Assembly (NCBI RefSeq): GCF_001039355.2
Contig: NW_019774748.1
Location: 485,956-526,202 of the forward strand
Source of the DNA: Lingula anatina
Lineage: Eukaryota > Brachiopoda > Lingulata > Lingulida > Lingulidae
Length of the DNA stretch: 40,247 nt
Direction of reading: 5' to 3'
Below, in pieces: positions 1 through 10,900 of this stretch (position 1 is its first letter; each line of letters begins with the position of its first letter). The notes beneath the pieces are model-generated. The model had not been told where the DNA came from, made no database searches, and was given only the letters and a program-made list of their open reading frames with translations. The translations under genes and the position numbers were made by a program.

Positions 1-1770
1 GAGCCGGACGAGACGGGTCGGGACTAAAACCATGAGTACCGCCAGCGTACACGCTGGTGGTACTAATAAACCAAAAGATTGAAAGCCATCTGCACTAAGA
101 GTAGTAGAGCAGAGTGACCTAATCTACAGAGTACAAATTGCCTTCATAGATCTTCATCTTTCAGCAAAACAAGTCAATCAATTACATGCATAGCATTGGA
201 ATCTGTTTTTCCTTGACTACCTAGAACCTGGGATTTGGTATTAAATTAAGCAATAGCAAAAAATCTTCATAATAAAAATATATGCATGTGGTTCATATCT
301 GAACAAAAGGCAGAGTTGAAGAAACGTGTTAAAATAAAAGCAAAATGCTGATGACTTCCAAATTTTCCTTGCAAAGCAAAAGGTCAAATTATGACTAAAA
401 ATACCCCATAAAACTGGCAAACTGATTTTGAGAAAAATTTTGATATTTTTTTAATGACCAGTGTGAACTTTGTCATATTCACTCAGTGAAACACTGTATC
501 AAAATTTTCTTCCTTTTTATTTTCTGAATTTCAGCCATTCCAATTAAAAATCTTATCTCTCTTCATTTTATCCCTTCAAGCATACTCTCAAATGATTTGG
601 TTTTTATCTTCACAATTTTTGAAGCTGCCACATAGAATAATCATACATGTCTTCATACATTCAACCTGTTCATAGAAGACCACATATCAAGCCTAATTTT
701 AATGACAGCCTTACTTTAGCCTTACTCTGTAGATTCAGCCTCAGAAATGTGATAACACTGCTCCTGTTTTCACAACAGTTTATCTGTCTCAATGATGATG
801 ATAATGGCATTTTGTTTCTATTAATATCCATATAATAACATTTTACAAATGCAGAAATACCTAACCCTGTCTGGACTGGAGAATTACCCTGCTGAAGACG
901 AAATAAGCAGATGGCATCAGATTTTAACAATAATTCAAGCAAACAGCCTTGATTACTTCACCTCCTACAATCACACATTCCTTTTAGATATTTTGTACCT
1001 ATTAGAAACAATAAAAACACACATCTTTCAATAAATCTTCTTAAAACTTAAGACCATCATTTGAAATTCTTACATCCAATGACAGCACTTTATAATACAG
1101 CATTCTCAGGTACAGACCTAAAACTTATTTTCAAAGTCAACCCTCAACTTCCTGTAGAGAAGCCAGACAGAGGACTGCAAATGAAAAACTGCAAGTCTGA
1201 ATTTCACTAAAAAACACACAAATCAATCTTATTTGTTCACGCCTTGAAAATAAAATCTCCTAGGAAGCAAAAATCTATCATCAATTTCGCAATAGACACT
1301 GTTGTTTTGAAAGAAGCCAAAAACTAATGGAACTGGGGAGGTGATACCTGCAAACAAGTCTCAGTATTGGCTGTGCATCAAAACCAATATCTCAAATACA
1401 GAACTGAAATCCATTACCAATTCTGACATTTGTGCCATCTTCAAATTATACATTAATGTTAAATGTTAAAATATTTCACATTTGACGTTTTTAAAATCTT
1501 CTCTTAGCAACTGTAGAGCCACACTGAGTTTCAAATTATCTGGATGAGATCGTGATTTTGAAGTTAATGAGACGTATAAAGAGTAAGCCACAAAGAACTT
1601 TTTTTATGAAAGACTATGCAATTCTACACATTTCACACAAAATGATGTGAATAGCAACCAAATATTTCCCTGCAACATTTTTTTACAAATACCAATTATC
1701 ATATCCATCACATCAACCTAAAAAGACCATCTTTCCACCAATTTTGTTAAATAAACCAACAGAGTCTTAC
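1..1770. other. VCPIP1 intron (left edge), no recognised exon
   Basis: This stretch follows the donor of VCPIP1 coding exon 8 on the minus strand. I looked for the continuation of the VCPIP1 protein after the HFPG motif and found no convincing exon. The short open frames here have no family resemblance. The sequence is AT-rich. The only structure I saw is a near-perfect inverted repeat at 36-63. Confidence 0.6.
36..63. repeat. short hairpin-forming inverted repeat
   Basis: Arms at 36-48 and 51-63 (GTACCGCCAGCGT and ACGCTGGTGGTAC) are reverse complements with one mismatch, separated by two bases. The surrounding 70 bases are more GC- and CpG-rich than what follows, so this may be the truncated end of a mobile element cut by the window edge. 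I cannot assign a family. Confidence 0.5.
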
Positions 1771-1904
1771 CTGGGAAATGTTTCTGCACCACCCTCTGAG
1801 CTACATCAAACACATTGCTGTTCAGACTACTGTCTTCCTCATGCTGGAACCAGTACACCTTCTCTGGGATCACTTTGCCATTCCACTCCAGAACCAGTGG
1901 CAGC
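1771..1904 (-). CDS. VCPIP1: VCPIP1 coding exon 8 (residues 558-602)
   Basis: Encodes LPLVLEWNGKVIPEKVYW, then DSSLNSNVFDVAQRVVQK and HFPG. Acceptor TTTCAG, donor CCAG|GTAAGA. The next exon is beyond the window or hidden in 1-1770. Confidence 0.93.
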
Positions 1905-4900
1905 CTGAAAGATAAATAACAAACCATACAATACGTGTGCCATTGGCAGAAAATGCATGCGTTATAATTATGTGGCAAACCTAAAGAGATGTTATGGCTG
2001 TAATACTATCGGGGTGGCAGTAATTTGCAGTGTTTCTCTCCTTTTTTCAATGAGAAACCTGAAGACATTTCTATGATGGATAAAAGCTTCGGTCTTCCTA
2101 AGTGAGCTCTTTTAACATGTGGTAATAGACAGCTGACGCGCCAGCAGATTGCCAATGCTGGAGACAAACAATTGATACAAATTACTCCCACTCTCAATGA
2201 GCAATCAACAGAAAGGCCATTCATATTGTGAGATTTAAGCAGAGCCAATAAATTTAACAACTTCAGAAGTCAAAAAACCAGTTTAACTCCAGGGTTGAAA
2301 AATAGGGAAAAACTATCTGCCAATTATCGACTAAAAAGATATCTACAATAAAACTGCTTCCAGTAATGCTGCTGAAGAAGCGCTTAGCTTTTTATCAAGG
2401 CCACCGTTCTGTTCAGATTGATTTTTCACATAATTCCCAGTGTTAAAACCTAATGACAAAACTGGTTATTTGTGACCATTTTATAGAGCAGAATTAGAAA
2501 AATACTTCTTTCTCAAAGAGAACTGTAGAACCATAAAACTTGAATATTATACTTACTTATATGTACATAAAATGTTTGCTTGGATAACCAATAAACTCCT
2601 AACAAGCGACTGATTGTTTGAAAGAGAAAATGTCAGTCTTTGTGGAAATTACTGTTGGCATTATCAAATTTTCCCAATATCAGCCTGCCACTCACTGCTT
2701 TTTATATACTTATATGATATGCTTTCCAAAGACCTGAAGGCAAAGCTCACAGTGGGGTTAGAATCATTGATTAAAACCACAGCAAGTCCACCATCCTTTT
2801 TAGATAATGCATTTACTGTAAGATATTAAGATCTTGGGAAGCCATCAGTTCCAATGGTTGTAGTCTATTATAGATTGGTAGGCAGTTCACTACTAGGCAG
2901 GCTCTGTATACAACTGTCATGTGTATCATAAATGAGGACGGCTAACATAAACCAGCAAAGCAAATGCAGTCACGATACATGATAATAAAAATGATGATAC
3001 TATAATTATTATATATGTGCCTTTTGTATTTCCTACCCAAGATATTCAAATGACATTAATAGTTTAAGTGAAAAAAAAGATGATAAGCAGAAGTATCAGC
3101 TTAGAAGTACATAGGAGGAGGGGGGAAAGCACTGATTGCAATAATTAAAGCTAAAAAAAAAAAGAAAAAAAAAGAAGAAAGACTAGACAAAATTGTCAAG
3201 AAGAGGATAATGTCTATAATATGACATATAAGCTTACAAATAATATAAAATAAATGTTCTGTCTGTAGTCAATTATGGTAATTTTGCCTTTTTCAAAATA
3301 AATTGTAGGATATACAGAAAGAGTTAGCAGAATAGAGTGAAATGGCATGACAGTGGGTGAAAAAATAAACAAAGACAACATTAACAAATGCAACAATAGA
3401 TCTAACCATAAAAAACAATTCACATACTGAGCAGGAAATTTGCAAAAGAGCAATGATGCAAAAAAAAAATAACAATCAATGCACAGATCTAACAAGCTCG
3501 TAAAACAACAATTTCCTTATCATCATACTGTGCAACTCTATTCTACTTTCTAGAAAAAATACCATGAATTGATGGCATAACTTTCAATCAATACCTTGAG
3601 AGGAAGGACATTTCCAGGTGTATGATACACTAAAATATTAGGTATATCATATTCTTACATCTTTATTTCCTAAATTGCAACCTTCGGTGCACTTTACACT
3701 GTATTCTGTGTATTTGCCTATTCCTTGAATTTCAAATCCTAGAGAAGTACACAACCTTTGCTGCAATTAATCATTTTTTCTAGAGTGGCCATATTTTAAC
3801 CTGTACTATATGACAAATTTCTTACCCCAGGATATAAAGTGTCAATTCAGCATGAATGCTGAGATAAAGAAATGGATCCTAATGTGTCAATTATGGTTGA
3901 GGTAATTATAAGCATACAAGTGAAACGTATCCAGCTTTCATGCAAAAGACCTGGATCAAACAATTTTCCATTAACAGAAGCATCATCATCAGACTTTACG
4001 AAAGGCGTCGGACCGTCGGACATGCCTGGCAAATTTCGTCTCGGTCCGATAAAAAATCCTGTATCGTCGGACCTTATGTCCGGCGAGTTTTCAAAGTGAC
4101 TGGGAATGTGTAAATACAAGGAATACGTTGTTGTTTCTTTTCTGGACGATATATTTTACTTCATTCGAAAAGAGAGACGGGGTGAAAATCTCGGGGAGTT
4201 CCCAGCTAATTAATACATAATTTATAAACCTCAGTTTCACTCAGAAATACTATTTTGTGACTGGTTGAGGTGGGGGGATTCCTGGATGATGCAATGTACA
4301 GTCTCGTTTTCGTTTCGTAATACCCCTACTCGACAAAATGGCCGCAACACATGTGCTCGTACTATTTGCGTTTTCACAGACTTGATCCTCTGTTTCTTCT
4401 TTATCAGTCGTACACAGTACTCATGGATAAACCTTTTGTTTAGAAAATGACGTTGTTGAACTTTAAACACTTCGTTGGTGCAAAGCGTGGCTAAAATTAA
4501 AACGAAGTGAGGAAGAGAAACGGAAGTTTACTAAAATTTGAAAGAAGGTAGGCCCTGGCGGACTTGTAATCTGTAGGAGAGGAAAATAGTGTGTGCCGAG
4601 TTATCATTTTGATCAATAGTAACATAAATGTTACAGCTTTATTACGGGTTCTTAAATTATGGAACTTATGTACGTATTTGCATGTACCGTTCACCACGAG
4701 TTGGAGAAAGTGCACATGAACTTGACGAAAGCTCACAGTTTGAGTTTCTTTTTATAAAAAAAAAGAAATAAAATGAAGAAGGAACTTAGACTCGGGCTAG
4801 ACAGTCCCTGTCAAAGCTTCAATTGGATGAAAGAGACTGCCTTACTGTGCTGTTTCAAAATGCATATGTTATTGCCAAAAACAACGGATGAAATGGTTAT

Positions 4901-7900
4901 CTGATTAACAGACGTTTTTATGGACATACGTTTGATATTACTAGCTACACGTTCTTCATACTTGTATTGGTCTTAGTCCTTGTGTCATTCCACAATGTCT
5001 TTTTCATTAAATAAAAAACAACTTGTTATGCAAGTAATTTTTTGTCTATTTTTTGTTTGTTTGTTTTTCTTTCTTTTTTTACTTTTTTACAAATATATAT
5101 CAAAAATTTAATATTTGATTTAATGTCAGTGATTTAAAACATTAGAAAATACACATGAAAACATGAATAATGGTTCGTATTTCTATTATTTTACTTCGGT
5201 CTGACAGATTTTGTTTCGGACTGACAGACTTTTCAAGCTTGTCAGACCGAATGTCTGACAGATTTTTTAGCCTTTCGTAAAGTCTGCATCATCATCATTA
5301 TTTTTATCATTATCACTCATCATAATTACTATTATTATCATTATTCTTATTATTATCATCATTATCATTTTATTGCTTTAAGCTAGATTTTCTTTCCAAA
5401 TGCAACTTATATTCATGGTTACTGGTCAAACAACTTAATCACGTACACGTATTTAAATTAACTCAACTGATTTTGTGCTGCAAAGAATGTTCATAAAAAA
5501 TCAAGGTTTTCATCAAAAAAAAAAAAAAGGAATTTATGTAATAGCTTAAGATTGCCCATTGATACTGAATATCAATAGACATATAATTATATAATTGTTT
5601 CATATAAAATATTTTATACCCGATATCATAATGTCTGTTGTCAACATCTTCCACATGGAGATATGCAACTTGAAGACAGAACTCATGAAAAAATCCATTC
5701 AAAATGAAGTTCATGGTATATCTGATTTCAAAATAGGTCAATGATCTTTGATATCATCTGGTTGACAATATGTCTCAAACCCAAGGCATCAGAAAACAGC
5801 AACTACCATCAAGAGGATCCAATATATAATCAATTAATAAAAATTGTTTGGTTGAAATACAGCTTCTTAACATATTTATTTCAATGGGTCAGTAGAAGAG
5901 GCAATATATTCACTTGATCAATAATGACAACACCAAATATCAGTGGCACTTCAGTAAATACCAATGAACACCCGAGAATCAATAGTGAAAATCTTATTTC
6001 TGCAATGATTTGATGGCAATTTTAGCCAGCAAACTTTACAGATTTAGGTCAATTCAAACAGATAATTATGGTTTCCAAATGTCACAATGTGAGATAGGCA
6101 AGTGTGTCCCTTGAAAAAAAAAACATTAGCATTCTTACATGCAATATTCCCCTATTTAAAACTGAAGTCTTGGGGTACAATTTGATAAAATTCACAGCCT
6201 AAATCACCATCAACACTGTAAACTTCCCAAAATGTTTTTAAAGAGAGAACTGACACATTTGTAAGCCAGAACAATTATCCAAATCTATCAAACAGCCCAG
6301 TCATGTACACATGTTGCACACTGAAAGAATCGTTTAAAAAAACTCTTAAATTTACTTCAGCAATTCATGAACAGAGATAGTTGATCATTCCTAGTCCCCA
6401 AACGTTAACAGACTGATAATCATGCTTACATGAATTGAATAAAAGACACCTCACTTAGTAAACAAAGCACATTAAAAGACCCTAGAGGACTATAGAATTC
6501 TTCAAGAGTCTGTATCAATTAACCAAACTACCTATGAACTGATGTTCCCTACTTAAGAGGGTCTCCTCATTTAGTCTACACCAAATATCAAACATCGTGG
6601 TTTTAGTAAAAAAATGTAAAAGAGATTGCATGCCACATGTACTTTAGATTTAGTTGAAAATGACAAATATACTGAAAAAATCCAAAACAACATATTAATA
6701 ATAAGAATAGTACTAAGGAATCAGTCAGCTGAGAGTTCCCATATAATATATTTTGATTTCACTAAAAACAGTGAATACCACTAGTATAACTACACCAAAT
6801 GACATTATATTGTTTTTTATCATTCACTAGGCTGATAAAAAAAAATGGAAAACTGTCATGATAAGGAAAGCAAAAGTTCCCCATATAAATATGCTTCAAG
6901 GGTGTCAATAACTACATTTATTTAACAAGTTAATGTGAACAATATCAAACAACTGATGGATCAAACCATCAGTCCATGAATCAATCAATAAAATTTTCTT
7001 GACACTCAGAATCTGTTAAGCTGCAACAAGCTTGCAAACACTGGTTATTAAAAGAAGTGTGATTTTGGTTCTTGTAGATGTGTATATCTCTTTCACCTAT
7101 CACAAGACTCAGCTACCACATTTTAAAGTAGGCCTGTTAAAGTCCCTTAACAACAAAAAGGCACAAGCAATGATAGGCAGAAACATGGTACAAGTGCTTC
7201 ATAGCAATCAATCAATGGAACCTAAGTTAGCAAAATGAGTTTTTCATACACACAAAAAATAAAGAAAATATGTAGTAAGGCCTTTATAGAAGTTAATTTC
7301 AAGTATCGGTCTGTTTAGAATTACAATCACAAGAGTTCTTTGTAAGAAAGCACTTACACTTCTGGCAAGTTGTTGTACTCTTTTCCATCCCAAAAATGCT
7401 TGAATCCACACTGACATCTACTGGAGGCCCCCGCCTGGGTTGTGGTACGGTCACCATTCTGATACGCCACTGAGCCATCACCATTTACTGTGCGAAGTGT
7501 AGTCCTGAACAACACAAACTGATCATATCTGCTTACAGGTCATACTGTACAGCTGATCTTAACTTATATAGATATTATATCCTTTATTGTTCTCTATTGC
7601 ACTGCGTTGGACTGCACTATTCTATTCTATTCTATTTTAACTGATACCATAACTACCCTATGTAACAAGTTCCTTTCCTTTTTTTTTAAATCATAAACAA
7701 AAAAAAAAATTTTTTAATAACGAAGCACAACGCAGTTAGTTCCATATAATGATAATAATAACAAAGTTTGTTTCTACAACTCCTTACCCCCTACACCAGC
7801 CACATTGAGACAAGCCACTTTGTTCCATATCAGGTACTAGGATATCTTTCTCCCCATCATAGACACACATCAAACCTGAAGCAAGATAAACAAAATGTAC

Positions 7901-10900
7901 GTATCTTTATTTCTCATAAATATATAATATTTGTCAAGTCATAAGAATTCAGCTTTGAAATGCAGGATGTCATAAATAAAAGATAATATATTTAGTGAAA
8001 TACAATACACAGACAGATAGTGTTCTATTAACCGGAAAAAGGTTTTTGTTTTTGTTTTCACAGTTACATTAGCCAGATATGTGAATATCTACAATCTGTT
8101 TGCATGAGATTAATTTCAGTCATCCTGAATTGATGTTTGTGGAAAAAAAGTAGCATGACTCAGGCAATTACTGTCTTTCTCTTCATCATTTGTCAATTCA
8201 TAATTCAGGTGAAAAGCACCATAAGAATTTCAAATGAGCATGTTCTGGTTGTTTAAAAAACTGTCACATTTCAGCATGCAATGGCTTTAAGAATGAATCC
8301 ATTTTCAAGCACCTAGAGACAAACACGTTATATGTCACAGAGAGGAAAATTAAAAGGTTAAAACGTCTCTCTGGTCTATTGTTTAATCTAAAATGTGTCA
8401 CAGACTGACTATAATTTACAAAATTATTTAAGACAAACTAAAATACATTTTTAACCAAAGCAAGTTTTATGAAATGTCTGATTACAAATAAGAAGCACTG
8501 AAAATTTTTTTAAAAATCAATATACAGTCAAAATTATTCATTCACAAATGTTTTTTTCACTCAACCCTAAGTCTAGAGAATGAATTCCCAGTACTATGAA
8601 TTTTTCATACCTTTCATAGGAAAGCTGTACTTTTTCCCTGGCACCAGGGACCCAGGTGCTGAAGCTGCCACCTCATACAGACTGCCTCCCTTTACAAACC
8701 ACTCAGAAAGCAGGCGGAATTCACAAATGGCGTCACATGTCAAACAACGAAAGAGTCTCTTCTCTGCCACTGCTTTCTGGGTATTTTCAATAACAACCTC
8801 AGGGTGAATCCCAACAATTCCTAGAAATTCATCAAGGAAAAAGCATTGTCAATACATATTCAAATTACAGATATGTATAGAATACCTATTAGACATTTAT
8901 GCTTTAAAGAAGTCCACAGCTTCAACCTAATGGGCTGATATAATTCACTGAAACTACATATGTCTGTCTAAGACCGCATTCACAACGAATTGAGCCAGGC
9001 TTTACAAATCCTGGGGACTAAATATGGCAGACGTACATGAAAGAAAAACCGCCCAATCTTTTAATAGTCTCCGCCTCTCACACGCCTCCCCATGTGTAGT
9101 CCCAATGGAGCCGAGATTTAATTACTGTACCCCCGCAGGGAGGCGTGTGAGAGGCGGAGAGATTATTAAAAGATTAGGCGTTTTTTCTTTCATGTACGTC
9201 CGCCATATTTAGTTCCCAGGATTTGTAAAGCCTGGCTCAATCGTTGTGAATGCGGTCTAATGCAAACATTCTCATATGAAAAAGACATTCAGATAAAATT
9301 CCAGCCAATGTTGACTTTTATCTGTTTGTTAGAATTTCTTTAGCTAAATGCTCTCTTCAACAAAGTTAGACCCTAGTTATATTATGATGACCACATAACA
9401 TATCAACATAATACAATTCATTTTGTAACCACAAATAAATCATGTGGTCCTGCACATGTGGCTACATTACCTGTTGCCTTGTAACAATATTGGTGCATGT
9501 CAGTTACCAATCCTGGGTGTACTTCATACTTGTTTATGAAAACCGCATCCATGGCAGATACCAGACGGTGAATGTACCTGTCCTGGAACAAGTACAGAAA
9601 AATAAAATTGAATTTCCTCATAAATTTTGTTTATCAATTTCTGTCACCAATTGTAACTGAATCTATCCCAAATTTATTATTCACTTGCTTATTATGTGTT
9701 CAATCTTCCTAATGCACATTAAAAAGCTACTGACCAAATTTTTATTAATTAACACAGATACCCCCCCCCCCCAAAAAAAAAAATAAATAAATAAATGAAA
9801 ATAAAAAAATTAGGAGCAACCATTCCTAACCACTCACAGGCAGACACTTCTCCCCACCCAGGACACATTTGTCCTCACTGTCAAACTGGATATAGGTATC
9901 TAACAGCTGGTTAGGCATTCCCCAGACTTTTGGGATAATCCACCTTGCTAGCCGAGGCAGGGGTTTACCTGAGAGGAAGTAGAGAGATAGGGCAATTAGA
10001 TGTCAATATAAGAGAATACATTAATTATTCAAAGTCATGTCTTAATTTAAAGAATAATAATCATCCACTTACATATAAATAATTGTTATTGATATTATTA
10101 TTCTATCTACTACTAAAGTTTGAACTTAAAGCAGATGAAATTATGTTTACATAACTGTTATCGGTTCAAGTGATACACTTTAATTTGCCAGACACATGAA
10201 CATGTTACAGAATTGAAATTAATCCTTGACAAAAAAGCTTAAAGGACAACTCAGTGGGTTAGATTAATGTATAGAAGCAGGTTCTATGTAAAACTTTGAT
10301 CAGATTTGTGTTTTGGGAGATTGTTTATTATTATATGAATAAGTCTGGGTCACAAAAGTCCTGTTAAGACAACTAGAATAAAGAATTAGAAAACGAAAAC
10401 TATTTATCATGATTTCGGAGCACAGCCAGAAGTACTTCCGGCTCAAGGTCACGACCTCGATTTTCCCACGCTTACGACCAATCACAGCAGGCTTCAGTCA
10501 GAATGAGATAGACGTCACGACTACACAGCGAAACTTGTCAGACATAGTGCCGCCTGTCCATCTTTTCGGTACATGTACCGATCAAAAACAGAAAACGTAA
10601 AGCCCAAAACGCTCTTATACACGTAACCAACTTTGTATGAGCACAAATATTGTCATTTATTGTGAACAGGATAATATGATAATCAGACACACTTGAGACC
10701 TGTGAAGCGCATACTCACGTGTCGAGGAGTAGTTTCGCCATNTTTAACTTTGTCTTTAACAGAAAGATGCTAGTGGAAAGAGGTTATCAATCTAATCAGG
10801 TCTAGATTACCCAACAAAACTGCTAATGTTAAGTATAAAATATCCTCTTATCAATGCCACTGATACTACACTCTACTTCAAATTCCATTGGAATTAGTAG

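Larger units (their letters stand above)
1905..7357 (-). other. VCPIP1 intron 7, 5.4 kb, no exon; hosts a TIR transposon
   Basis: No coding signal was recognised between exons 7 and 8. Contents seen: an A-rich tract near 3150-3180, a 1.3 kb inverted-repeat element at 3990-5286, and a low-complexity ATC/ATT-rich run at about 5287-5370. The remainder is plain AT-rich sequence. Confidence 0.75.

Noticed and set aside
4265-4450. Open frames in the centre of the 1.3 kb TIR element as a transposase
   Set aside because: About 61-77 codons only, with no transposase motif, and on both strands.
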